Made by a program: the position numbers and the translations under genes. From assembly GCF_032854445.1 (NCBI RefSeq), contig NC_088307.1, forward strand, positions 5,396,001 to 5,460,000: a stretch of DNA of 64,000 nucleotides. Direction: 5' to 3'. How positions within the stretch are numbered: the first letter of the stretch is position 1; every line of letters starts with the position of its first letter. This document shows, piece by piece, positions 22,681-36,700 of this stretch. The notes under the pieces were generated by a model. The model worked only from the letters and a program-made list of their open reading frames with translations. It did not search any database and was not told where the DNA came from. Source of the stretch: Liolophura sinensis (lineage: Eukaryota > Mollusca > Polyplacophora > Chitonida > Chitonidae).

Positions 22681-24029
22681 TCAAAACCATATGCCATAGT
22701 TACAATCAATCCCCAGACCGCTTTTAGTGGATTAGTAATTGGAAGCAGTTTATCCTAAATCCTCCAAAAACTTTGACCACCTACAGTTACATTCACAGTT
22801 ACAACTCATTAGAAGACTGTTATTCTGTTATGCATTAAATTCTCGCCTTACTTTATACTTTAATGGTCGAATTTGTTGAAAATTTGGATAATTATATATA
22901 CTGTGCAGTGTATTTGCAAAACATGAAGTTTGCATCTGAATAACAGCCCTTTCCAAACGGTCCCACAGTCATGACATACCTTGTGCAGTAGGTTTAGTGC
23001 CATGTATGAGTATAAAATGCCACAAATAGTGCCAAAACACTGCTACAACTTCACAAGCCTGTACCTCTATCATGATGGACATAGCAGGTATAATATAAAC
23101 AGTATCACAATGTAGCAACAAAAGTGTCAGTGCTGGTCGCAACATCACATTGCTGTTTGCCATATCCACACAGGCATTAAGGCATCGGCATCCCACAATG
23201 TTCAAAGCTACTGCAAGTATACTATACATAAACCAGCACTTTAATTTATTCGTTTTTCAAGTAAACTGTATTTCAACGCGTCCACCCTTTGCCCTTGTAA
23301 CATGAGACACATACTATTGCGTTTTTTAAGCGTGACATTCACGAGTTGTGGATGAAGCAACTCAACGCTTGCCTATCAAGCTTTGCTTCACTGTGTTGAT
23401 TCAGTGGCAATGTGCAACGTACATGTATAATGAAGTAGCACAAGCATGTAACAAAGTAGCAAATACATGTAGCACAGCATGGGAACACCATGTAACACAT
23501 GCTAATGCACTACTAAGGTCATCACAAACACTAAATCCTCGGCAAAGCATCATGCACAAATTGCACCTGTAAAAAGTATGGTGCCACCACTGCACAAGAT
23601 GTAGCAACGTCAGATTTGCTTTTTGAGCGTTTGTGCTGCATCAATGTACAGAAAGCAGGAGCAGCCATGTGCTGTTTGTACAGTCGCACTTGGATGACAT
23701 GGATGACAAGGACTACCACCGTGTCACACAACATAGCACAAAAATAGCACTGCCACATAGAATTCACACTTTTGGCAGCAACATACTAGAAGTGGCAATT
23801 AGTGTATACGTGTATGTGTAAAATCACATTGAGGAAAAAAATATCATATCTATGTGATAGCAATGAAATGATTGCCACACTTTGGCAACATCAGGATTAT
23901 GATCAAGCGGCAATTTTTTCAATAAATTGCCTATCACACACATATTCGGCTGCCTTCACACCTGTCGTAGCACTTTGCTGGGTAGTAGGTCGATTTGTGT
24001 AGTTTGAGGCCTATGTAGTTCACACTAAA

Positions 24030-24620
24030 TATGGCCATTAATCCAGGCAGAGTCTCAGCTGTCAGTATCAAATAAGATACATAATCCAAGCAGAGCGCAG
24101 CCAGTGAAGAAAGATCCTCTGATGGTGTACTGTATTATACAGAGTGATGTCACTACTGGTATCAAACATGGTTGTTAAAATGAACACAGCCTGTACTGTC
24201 AGTGTTAAATATGGTGGATAATCCGAGCACAGTAAGTTCTGAAATATCCCAGCAAAGGCGGAGCTGTTTACTGTCAGCACCAAAGATGGTTGATAAATCC
24301 AAGGCAAGCCATCATCATCAAATATGGAGGATAATCCAGGTTGAGCTGTTACTGCAACCATCCAAGATGGTGGACACTCCAGGCACAGATGTAACGGTCA
24401 GTATCACATATGGAAAACAATACAGGTCAAGTTGTCAGTATCAAAGATGGTGCTTAATCCAAGCTGAGATATCACTATCACACTCAAAAATGGTGGAAAA
24501 TTAAAGCCGAGACAATACTGTCAGCATGAAATATGGAGGGTAATCCAAGCAGTTACCGTCAGCTTCAAATATGGCGGTTCAGCCAACCAGAGCGTTCACA
24601 GTAGGTTATGAATATGCAAC
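24030..24620. repeat. Degenerate tandem repeat near the ABCA2 3' end
   Basis: Blocks of the form CTGTCAGTATCAAATATGG, GTGGATAATCCA and AGCAGAGC recur at irregular 35-60 bp spacing. If ABCA2 transcription runs past 24,681 this would lie in its 3'UTR. I could not assign a poly(A) signal. Confidence 0.55.
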
Positions 24621-24680
24621 AGTTGATATCCTGGTCACGTGTTATAAAATAGAGCTCTAAGCTTTCTCTGCTTGGATTCT

Positions 24681-24713
24681 CTATACTTCCTCCATGTTGA
24701 ACGACAGGTGGGT
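24681..24713 (-). CDS. ABCA2: ABCA2 last coding exon: [10 protein letters not shown]-stop
   Basis: The acceptor cttacag precedes. It has ten codons and TAG. LSFN matches the end of vertebrate ABCA2 (LSFNTDTLC), which supports the subfamily call. The terminal MEEV is weakly PDZ-ligand-like. Confidence 0.85.
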   Translation of the reverse strand, partial: THLSFNMEEV

Positions 24714-27700
24714 CTGTAAGAGAAAAACAGGGGGACAAATGAATCTGTGCATGAATTGGCTGTCCACCAAGATTCGTTACTAAATGAATGTCTGGGGTTT
24801 AGCGATATCGTGGCCAGAAATCACCCAAAACTGGAATTTACATGCGACTCATTGAAAACTCTTTACTTCTCATGTCTGAATTTTTTCCACAAATGCTATT
24901 TGTAATAAGTTTGAATAAATGAAAAACAAATAAATAATAATAAATGATAAATGAATGTGTAGTGAAACATGCATTCTAGATATACGGTAAAAGCAGGACA
25001 TGTTCCCTTAGCAGTCTGAACCTTCAGAATAATAGTCAAATTCCAAAAGAGTTTAAAAAACAACCACATTTTTCTCGAAACAGCCCAAAACTCAAACTTG
25101 ATCTGTAATTTGTCAAGGTGAGGCCAAGTACCAAGTTTCAATTCAATCTAACAAGTCTGGAAAACTGCCCAAGATCAGAACAAAAACAACCATTATCATC
25201 TCAAAAATGTCCTGAAAGTCAAACCTGACCTGTAAGTCATAATGATAAGGCAATATTTCAAGTTTTATTTTAATACAATGACCTGTTTCAAAGAAATGTG
25301 CGAAACAGTGATTTGTGACAGACGGATGGATGGATGCACAAACAGACCAAGTGTAAACCCGTAATCCTATCTCCTACCAGTACGGGTCTCACAAATGCAT
25401 ATTAAGGGTGGACAGTTAGGTAAATATGTATTAACCCTTCTTTCACTGCTATCAGCTAACCCCCAATCATCAGAGCCAATGGCCACTAATATTACCTGTG
25501 ATGTGTCAAAGGTGGCATCAAAGGCATCGTATTCCTCCTCCAGGTCCTGCTCTGTAATGGGGCGCTCCCTGGGTGCCTCTTGTGACGCTCTTCTGGGGGG
25601 AACGTCCAGAAGGTCAGCTCCCGAATCTGCTGCTTCTCTCACAATCTCAGCTTGCTGAGACACAAAGTTGATAAACACCTGTAGGAAGAAATCAACAACC
25701 CGGTGTTCTTAATTAGTGGAATATTTCAACAACGCTTGCAGTAGTATTATATATTTGATGGTTTTTCTACATGGAAAGAGGAAATAACCAATTTCACCTG
25801 ATTTGTAGAAATGTACATAAACTATCAAGATTTTTCAGTAATTACATGCAGCAAACAACAATTCCTATACCATTCATAAGAATATCACCAGTTTTACTCT
25901 CTTTTTAATTTTGCTCCTTAGCTCAAAAGACTGATGTTTGGTCTATAATAAAGACGTTATTGAATACTTACAGGTTGATGTGTCTGCATGCAAAAATAAA
26001 ACCCATCCACATTAGCCTGTATTCATTTAATAACTTATAACAATACCCATCAGCAGCAAGAACATGTTGCTGCTGTCCTAAATCTAATTGTGATGAAATA
26101 TTGCTGCTCCAACTGCTTTGTGTTCCAAGTTACTTCGAACCAAAAAGCACCAATTGTTTATACTGATAGACAAAGGCTCACTACTTATGCAACAGGAGAG
26201 AACAGCTCCCACTCAACAAATGGATGGACAGATGAACGGATAACAGCACCCCCAGACACTATACTCACGTTGTCCAGTGTATTCTGACTAACGGAGTAGT
26301 CCTCTACTGGCAGGTCACTGCGAGCTTCCTCTAGCTTACTGAACACATAGGATAGCTGTATGGGGGATTTTAGCTCAAACTGTAAGATGTTGTGATGCTC
26401 ATCCTGAAAAACATAAATACATCTTGTAACCTTTTTCTTGTTGTTTCAGGCCATACTTAAAAAATTTTCTTTATACAATGGTAGTCTGCTTAGGGGAGGA
26501 ATTCTGAGTGCCTGGAGTAAACCACAGACATTTGGCAAGTTAATGACAAACTTTCCCATGGGCGACATGCAGGCCTGTACACCAAATCGGTGGAAGATTA
26601 GTGGACTTCAACAAATGTCGAACACGAACAGTGATCAGTAACTGTCCAATGCCAGTTTTGAACCCACTCCTTTTGTGTCCTCCAGATTAAAAGGCAGGCA
26701 CCTTAACGGCTCAACCATAGATGCTCCCACATTTTTGCAATAAATTAAAAAATGAAAAGAAATCAGACATTTCTTTTTTTTCTGTCTTTTCTAGCAGAGC
26801 GGTTTACACAAAAAAGCACATCAATAAAACCACACAACAACAACAACAACGTATAGTGAAGATATCTCGCACATCAACTTTCCATCAACATGAACATACC
26901 TTCAGCACTGCCTCAGGAAAATGCCTCTCTATAAAGCGCTTGACCTGGAACAGTGACCTGTCATAATCAGGGCCTTGGAGTCGCAGTCCCATCGTGTAGC
27001 CATCTCCATATTTATTCTTCAGGTGCTGTGCACTGCCCAAACACTGGAAGCGACCATTGACCATGATGGCTAGCCTGGTGCATAACGCCTCGCACTCCTC
27101 CATGCTGAAGAGTGAAAACAAGGGAGGTCAGAATGTTCCATGAAGTCTAACCTGTTTTTAAAGTGTAAACCTTTATTTATTGTTTAACTGGTGTTATACG
27201 CTGCTCTCAAGGATTTTTTACTTATGCAACGGTAGTGGGAGGGAGCAAACCTAATGGAAATCCACAATCATTAGCAGTTTGCTGGCAGGCCTTCCCACAA
27301 AGGGATGTATTTCCCCTGTCTAAAGCAATGAGGCCAAAATTTGTTCATGTTTTTAAGGCTGACAAATTGCTAGCAAACTGGTAACGTAGTATTTGCGTAT
27401 TACAAGACAACAATGCTAAGTCCAGCTTGGACCTGAGTTGTCATGCAGGAAAAAGCAGCCAATTTAACACAAAGCACTTCAGTAACTGAAATTGATGGAT
27501 ATGAACCTATTTTGTCAAATTCATATTTTGGCACGAAGCCTTTAGAACAGATCAGAATGAAAATGCATTGGTAAATCTACCAATTTGTATTTTAATCCCT
27601 CCACAATTTTTTTCTTATTTCTTTGAAAACAGTAAAATAACATGAACAAGAGGCAGTTGTCTCCAGGTAATATTCTCAGAAGTATTGACTTGGTGACTGA

Positions 27701-30700
27701 TGGAGAGACTAACCGCACTGCTTACATGTTCTCAGAATTCATTGTGTGCACAGATATTAAGATTGACAGACTAAGTGACCTGTTTACCTGTGAGACGTGA
27801 GGACAATAGACTTGCCCTCTTTGATCAGCCTAAGAATGATGTCCCAGAGGAATCGTCTGGAATGAGGGTCCATGCCCGTCGTAGGCTCATCCTGTCACAG
27901 AAACAGAACACATACGTTAGTGGCCAGTTTCACTGAGGTTTACTACGGTGTACAAATAACTGGAAAATAACAGGTTTACTACGGTGTACAAATAACTGGC
28001 AAATAACAGATTTACTACAGTGTACAAATAACTGGCAAATAACAGGTTTACTACGGTGTACAAATAACTGGCAAATAACAGGTTTACTACGGTGTACAAA
28101 TAACTGGCAAATAACAGGTTTACTACAGTGTACAAATAACTGGCAAATAACAGGTTTACTACGGTGTACAAATAACTGGCAAATAACAGGTTTACTACGG
28201 TGTACAAATAACTGGCAAATAACAGATTTACTACAGTGTACAAATAACTGGCAAATAACAGGTTTACTACGGTGTACAAATAACTGGCAAATAACAGGTT
28301 TACTACGGTGTACAAATAACTGGCAAATAACAGGTTTACTACTGTGTACAAATAACTGGCAAATAACAAACTCAAATAGAAAATGGCTAAAGCTCTATAA
28401 AGTGACGTTGACTTAAAAAAATGTCTGAAGAACTGACTTGTGACTAAATACTTCTTGGGCCTGACTTATAAAATGCAAAAGGATGGATTCCCATGGGCGA
28501 AACTTTAAAAGTAATCCACGGAATTGGTTGATTTTCGAAAGTGATCCACCGAATTGGCTGGTTTTCAAAAGTGATTGACAGAATTGGCTGGTTTTCAAAA
28601 GTGATCCTCAGATTTGTGGTTTTTGAAACTGATCCAATATTACATAAAATGAGCCTGAAGCATGAAATAATTTAAACATAGATGAAGTCAAAAAGCTTCA
28701 TGGAGAGTGTAACCATCTTGACTTGCACTGGTTTAAATTTCAGTAATTTCATTAGCTTTGCGCTGGTCCTCACCAGGAAGATGACAGGAGGTTGACCAAT
28801 CAGAGCGATGGCTGTGGACAGCTTCCTCTTGTTTCCACCACTGTATGTTCCTGAAGGCTTGTCAGCATACCTCATCAGGCATAACTTGTTCAGGGCCCAG
28901 TCTACCACCTGAAGAATAAGGGCATTTCAAGGTCATTTTGAGAAAATGAAGCATGTAGTGATTTTTTTTTTTTTTTTTTGATTGGTGTTTTACGCCGTAC
29001 TCAAGAATATTTCACTTATACGACGGCGGCCAGCATTATGGTGGGTGGAAACCGGGCACAGCCCGGGGGAAACCCACGACCATCCGCAGGTTGCTGACAG
29101 ACCTTCTCACGTACGGCCGGAGAGGAAGCCAGCATGAGTTGGACTTGAACTCACAGCGACCGCATTGGTGAGAGACTTCTGGGTCATTACGCTGTGCTAG
29201 CGCTTTAACCGACTGAGCCACGGAGGCCCCCAGCATGTAGTGTGCAAGCAACATAATTACATTGGCCTACAACACATTGGGGCACGAAAACAAGCTATAA
29301 TAGGCAGCCTTTCAAGAAAGTTTACTAAAATCTTTTCTTTCCCTTTTTTTTTTGAATGAGCCTTGAATACAAGTTTGCTAAAAAAAGAAAATGGACCAAC
29401 TTTCAAGGTTCACATTTACACCCATGAAGCTATCTGTTTGACCTTGGGTGCTACCTATGCAACCCCTGAAGATTGACTGACTGAATACCCCCACCACCAC
29501 TTCCATCCCATCCCCACACCCCCCTCCCCCCTCCCCCCCCCAATCACCCTGGGACTAAAATTTCACCTTTGACTATGTTGCACATTTTGCCGGATTCCGA
29601 CAATTCCACTGATCTAAGAAAAGAGTTTTGAGGATTGTTTGGAAGATATGACGATATCCTACTGGAAAATGCAAATTTTCCAAAATTTACAAAAAAAGCA
29701 ACAAAAGTAATATTTATGATATTTACTTGCTTGTAAATATGCACTTTTTGGAGCAAATGTTTTAGGACATTCACCATACCTAAGAATCCTGACAGGCTAC
29801 CTGTCTCATTAATGAAGACACCTTTGTACATGTCCCATCAATGAAGCTACAGGAGGGTTGCCTGACCCCTACTCCCATCCCCCAGGGACTTACCTGCCGT
29901 TCATCTTTGGGTGGTATCCCTCTGAGGCGTGAATACAGCTGGAGGTGTTCTCGTGCCGTGAGCTGGTCATACAGAGCATCAAACTGAGGGCAGTAGCCAA
30001 TGTTCTGTTGGACCTTCAGCAGGTCACCAGTCACACTATGCAAAACAACAACAGGATAAGGCTCTTAAATCATTCTTACATTTATCTAATATCAAAACCA
30101 AAATGTGTGCACACACCTATTTCGCATTATCTGATTATGATTTAAACGTAATTTGCAACAGATTTTTGATTTTGAAAAAGTGGATAATTTTGCTTTTTCA
30201 CAATACATAAATTTACATTGCCAGCTTATCTTTTATTAAGAGAAATGCTAGAATTAGCTGCACAAACTCTATATACTGAATGGTCAAACGACACCAAGTG
30301 GTTCTATTGACATTTCCTTTGCAGTGAACACATGTATACTATTGGAATTGCAATCCAGTGAATGATGTGACATGTCAATGAATGACAGCAGTGAATTCAA
30401 GTTAACCAGCAAGTACAAACTTCAGGTCATATTTCTCAAAACCAACAATGACTCATTTATATCACAGAAAAGAAACCTGTATTTCTCACCTGTATCGATT
30501 AAGAGAGGAATCTCCACTTGCAAGATAGATGTCATCTGTGAATTAACGCCTGGCCTACTCACCTGTATCTATTAAGCCAGGCATCTCCACCCGTGGGATG
30601 AATGTCATCTGTGAATTAACATGTGGCCTACTCACCTGTATCTATTACCCCAGGCATCTCCACCTGTAGGACAAATGTCATCTGTGAATTAGCACCTGGT

Positions 30701-33700
30701 CTACTTACCTGTATCTATTAAGCCAGGCATCTCCACCTGTGGGATGAATGTCATCTGTGAATTAACACATGGCCTACTCACCTGTATCTATTAAGCCAGG
30801 CATCTCCACCTGTAGGAGAGATGTCATCTGTGAATTAACACCTGGCCTACTTACCTGTATCTATTAAGCCAGGCATCTCCACCTGTAGGGCAAATGTCAT
30901 CTGTGAATTAGCACCTGGCCTACTTACCTGTATCTATTAAGCCAGGCATCTCCACCTGTGGGACGAATGTCATCTGTGAATTAGCATGTGGCCTACTCAC
31001 CTGTATCTATTAAGCCAGGCATCTCCACCTGTGGGACGAATGTCATCTGTGAATTAACACATGGCCTACTCACCTGTATCTATTAAGCCAGGCATCTCCA
31101 CCTGTGGGACGAATGTCACCTGTCAACATCTTAAAAGCTGTCGTCTTCCCTGCACCATTCACTCCCAGAAGGCCAAAGCACTGGAAACAGAAGAGTGAAT
31201 GGGTAACACCATTTTAAAAAATGACTGACTTCCACATGTGTCGGACATCAGATGCAGATCATGGCCTGCCACAGAATTCCTGTGATCTTGGAACTAATCA
31301 AAAAGCTACCTGGCAGGAATAAGGTTGCAAATTTAGCTTTGAATTTTTAAAATCTAGAATCATATTTTATAGGTTAGATTATTCATAGGTGTAAAATGCA
31401 AAACGCTTGAATGTTAATAGTACAGAAAAACTGATCATTAAACAACATTTAAACATTTAAATGGAGACATAGTCCAGACAAAAATGAGAATCCAAACTTT
31501 AATGCTGAATGTATCATCAGCTTCGACAAGAATTTGGTAATAAGAAGCTTTCTTACCTCTCCCTCTGGCACTCCCAGACACAGCCGATCGACTGCCAACT
31601 TACGGCCCAACTTCCTGGTTTTGTACACCTGTTAAGGTCAAATTATCAGACTGATACATACAGGTTAACACCAACACCTGGCTTGACTGACCAAGCAAGG
31701 TCAAGACTGACTACTGGCCAAAGCCTGGAACAACTAACAACTGTTATGTTGAGACATTTATTTATTTTTTGGATTGGAGCTTTATGCCATACTCAGGAGT
31801 ATTTCACTTATAGAGTAGCAGCCAGCAATATGGTGGGAGAAAATCAGGCGATCCATGGAACTGGCTGGTTTTAGGGAAACCCACAACCATCTGCAGCCCT
31901 CTAAAGAAGCTTGGAACAACCAACATCAGAATCATGTACAGTTTGAACGTTTTCCGTCATGCTTGGTTTCTGAGTGAGTGCTTGTGGTTTAACGTTGTAC
32001 TGCTAGGTTTTTGGTACTGGCAGTTAAAATTTTGACATATGAAGATAACGCTTCTGAGGTGCTCTAGATTTCAATCTCTTGAAACTAGAAATAACCTTTG
32101 AAATTGTTTTTCAAATTCTAAATTGCGTCAAAATTGGTTTGTTGTAATGGATCCATCAAGGCCTTCCATGTCCTCATCCCTTACCTTGGTGATATTCTCC
32201 AGTCTGATCAGGTCATGTCTGCCACTTCCCCTCATGACCCTCTTCCTCTCAGCAGCCACATCCCCATCCTCATCCTGTACTGTCATTGGTGACCACGACT
32301 TTTGTCTGTACCAATATAGTAAATAGTAACAGTCAATACAGAAACATCATAAGAAAGACGAAAGGTTACAACGGCTCTTGTCAAAGCAATCTATTTGTTC
32401 GTGCAAAGGATTACAAACCCCTGATTAATGATGATCAAATGTTTTAATCCAGATTTTACAAGCTAAATAAGCCATGTACTTAAGCTGCCCAGCAAGTTTG
32501 TCCGGTAAATGTAACAGCTCATCCTCACATAATAACTGTAGGAAGAGATGCATTGACAAGGTAATGATTACATAATAGACAGTCAGACAGACAGACAGAC
32601 ACACAGGCTCACAGACAACCTGACTGCAGCATGGCTGGTCACCCAGATGGCAGCAATACACATCACTCACTCTGATTGTGTGTTTGTCTCAGTCATTTGC
32701 CTACCACCTAGCATCCCCTAATGTTAGTCATAGCTAATTATAGCAAGCCAGGCAAGGTTATAGAAAGACAGACACTCACAGACAACTTGACTGCTACATT
32801 TCTGAGGCATTATATGCCTGTGGCAAAAAAAAAAAGTATGTTCAAATAATTACGGTAAATAACCTAAAATTTCGGCCAAAAAAAGGCACATAAACTTGAT
32901 TATATATTACTTTTAGTGCTGAAATTTACATTTTTCCAGTAGAAAATCAAACTACCTTTCAAACAAAAATTAAAAAAAACCTTTCTACCATTAATAAAAC
33001 CCTCAGAATCAGGCAAAATTTTAGGTCATTTCTTGTATATTTACATTTTGGTGCATGATAATGCAACAGTATTATTCATCAATAATGCAGAATTATATTC
33101 ACATTGGAAGAGAAAGTATTCTGTTTCTTAATTAGAATACTTAATTACTACATTAAGAAGCAGTACAGCTAGCTGTACCTGCCTGTCCTTACCTGCGCCT
33201 AATGAAGAAGCGCTGCTCCAAAAGGATGGTGATGATGAAGAAAACCAGGCCCATCACTCCCATTGCAACAAGATTCCTGCCTGTCAGATCCCACTGGAAT
33301 GGTGACTGGATCTGGTTGTACTGACCTGTCAACAACAACAAAATCTTGTCAAAACCAAGAACTTCAAGAACATCAATATTTGTCAACAAATCCTGTCAAC
33401 AACACTAATAATACTTGTCAAGACCAAGAACATCTGTTACCAAGAACTTCTATGATCAAGAACATCCATATGTTTTTAATAAATCAAAAACTCCAAAACG
33501 GCAACAACAATAATAATACATGTCAAAAAGTATAACAAACAACAACTGTCAACAACAACAATTCTCAACAAAAATAGCTGTCGATAAAACATCTCAACAA
33601 CAAGATGTGTCAACAGCAACAATGCACTTGTCAACACCAGCAAGAACTGTCAATAAGAAGACGCTCTGCCATGAATGAAGTTTATTCAACATAGTACTAC

Positions 33701-36700
33701 ATTGTCAACATTTAAATGAGCAATTAATCTATTCTTTTTCCAGCCAAATAAATATAATAGTTTATATCATTATAATATAATAAAAACAATCAACTGTGCA
33801 TTCAATTTACCAAGAATTCAAAATATTGAATCTTTCAGAAAACAGGGTTTCCAAGATTTACAAAACCTTGTAATCTTAATAAAGAGGCTTTGAAAACTGA
33901 TCATTTTTTTTATAACTAGTGCTGCAAAAATTGTTGCTTTGCAAGGACTCTTAAGTGAATGACTTACCAGTTTTAAAGAAGAAATCATTCTTGTACTCGT
34001 TGAACCCTAAATCCATGAGACCTCTGCCCAGGCAGTAGTTAGGGAACAGCAGGAAAACGTTTTTCAGGTTCTGATGTACAGCATCCAAATCCTGTATCAG
34101 AGTGGTTAGATAAAGTTACCATTTTCTTTTAACATTCTTTTAATGTTGTACTAAAGCCACTTAATAATTAAAGAGTATTTGATTACATTTTAAACGTGGA
34201 GCTTAAATATTCAGTTTGATTAATTTATTTATTTATTTGATTGTTGTACTTTCATCAATGTTCTACATGCATAGGTATTTTCCCAACTATTCAACAAACA
34301 TGCAGCTTTGCAAAGAATTCAAAGGTTATTTGCTAATCTCAAGGACTTCTATAACTCTATGAATAAGACACACCTTGCAAGTAGCAGATCACATCAATTT
34401 TGGGAAGGCATTTCTAACATATTCTAACTTTATTCATACATTTATTCATTTAACTTGTGTTTTTACACTACACTCAAGAACATTTCACTTATACGACGGT
34501 GCATGGAGAAAAATGGGTAGGGCTGGCGGAAACCCTCGACTATCCGCAGGTTGCTAGCATTATTTGCACAGTCATCTGATTTTATTTATTTATGTATTTA
34601 TTTATTTGACTTGTGTTTCACACCATACTTATATGTATTAGTTTTACGACTGAAGGAAACCATAGTGTTCTGATTATAAATCCACAAAGCTTTGGCAAAT
34701 AACTTATACACTTCCCCACACGTGACACACATATATTAGAGGAAGGACTATCAATTGTGCATTCAGACAACAATGTATAGTATACCTTATTGTAAGAAAA
34801 AATCTCTAAGAGGAAACTGCAGATGACACAAGTGATGCCAGTGAAGAGGTTGATGACAATGAGGAAGATGTAGGCCGTGCTTGGCTCCTTGAACACAAAT
34901 GAGGCTGGATACATCATAGGTGTCATGGACCACCTGCAACAACAACAACAACATGCATGAAGAGTCAGTGCACATGTACCAGAGTTCATATCCTAATTCT
35001 CCCCAATGAATGCCTCACAATGCAAGCCAGTGGAAAACAGTACTTTCGCTTACCACAGATGATCTGCACATGATCTGCAGAGGTTCTGAGTGACAATGAG
35101 GCATTGATTGATTTTTTGACTGGTGTTAATAATGATCGACACACTAAAGAAGTTTTCACTTCCTGTATTTCATCAAAGTTCAGAATTTCTCAAGTATCAC
35201 ATTTTGCTGACTGATTAAGTTTAATTAATTTCTTATGAGAAAATTTTAATGTTGGCACTGAAAGTAGACATAGGTTTACCTTTAAAGCCTTTATGTACTT
35301 CTGGAAGTGCATTTTTCATCCCAAATTTTGAGTAAAATAGGGTGTATATAACAGCAGTTAAGTTTACTAATGCACACAAACCAAAATGCTTGGAGTCAAC
35401 GAGTCCCACTAGATTCTGGACAACCTTCCTGACTTAAAGCTACAGCCCCAGTAGCTGAAGAGCCTGGCAGTTGCAGTGATCCATTGATACACATGTAACC
35501 ATTGATACACATGTAACCATTGATACACATGTAACCATCTGATAGAGTGGCACTCCTACTAAAGTTCCACAGAACATCTACAGGTACACATGCAACAAAG
35601 AACTGAAAGTGAGGAATCTTTTTACCAATCCTCAACAAAAGTTAAAAAAAACCCTTGAACTGCAAAGCTGTTTTAGCCGGGGTCCACGTCGTTCGTTGTC
35701 GTATGTATAGCTGTACAGTTTCAAATGGGAGACAGCTCAAACTATATCTAAATGCACAACAACATTAGGAAGTCACTGACAGTCATTCTGCATTGACATA
35801 GCAGAAACGGGCAAGTCAACAGATACTATATCTGTCTAGATGCCATCTAACTCCATGTTAAGCAATGGGATTAATATATATATATCTCAAAAATTGGTGT
35901 TGTCATTTAGACGCTTCTAATGAGAAAACTATTGATCGTAGCTCAAATCCATTAGCACCTTACTAAAAGAGCACGTCTTTAGTTACAATTTGGAGCAAGT
36001 TTCAGAAACCATATTTCTCGAGTTACAGACCATTGAAATTACATAATTTAAATTTAGTTTTTTTGACTATATCTTAAAAAGTTACTGAGACAAAAAATAA
36101 AAGCTGGTTAAGAATCAGCAGCCCGATATACACCAGAATACTTAAAGAAATGATAAGAATACTTAATTTTCAAAACTAGTTAAGATGTCAGAACTTCGAC
36201 CAATAGCGACCATTCACAGTTTTTAACAGAAGTCAATGATTTTCTCAAACTTATTGTAACTACCAAGGGTCTACGTGTATATCAAATTTCAGAACAATCT
36301 GTTCAGCGGTTCTTGACAAGATGTTTAAATGATTTCATATAAAATCCAATATGGCCGTCAACCAAAGTGACATGGGAAACAACTAGTTAGTTAGCAAACA
36401 ACTTGAGGTATAGGGGAATTTTACTGCAACATATGAAGTCAATCAGTTAAATGGTTTGGGCTGTAGCAAACTTACACAACTGAATAAATGATAATAATTC
36501 AAACAAAACCATTTGTGTCCTACAGATTATCTGCGTGAACCCCTAAAAATGCAGGAAGGCTTTTGGAGGATATGTGTATTGGTTTGAGGAGATACATTAC
36601 CCGTAGAGTAGGAAGAGTCCAATGACAACGGGGATGTTGGAAGGTGAGGAGTAGGCTGGGATCTGGAACACTAACAGGATGCCGATACAACACGCCGACG

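Noticed and set aside
27917-28375. 152-residue repetitive open frame (minus)
   Set aside because: It is a translation of a 36-bp intronic minisatellite between two ABCA2 exons, with no start context or splice link.
33326-33660. Fifth exon-border array at the TM12 exon (TGTCAACAACAACA repeats)
   Set aside because: The resemblance to the acceptor TTGTTGTTGACAG is explained by low-complexity CAA/TTG sequence; no regular period and no exon bases are copied.
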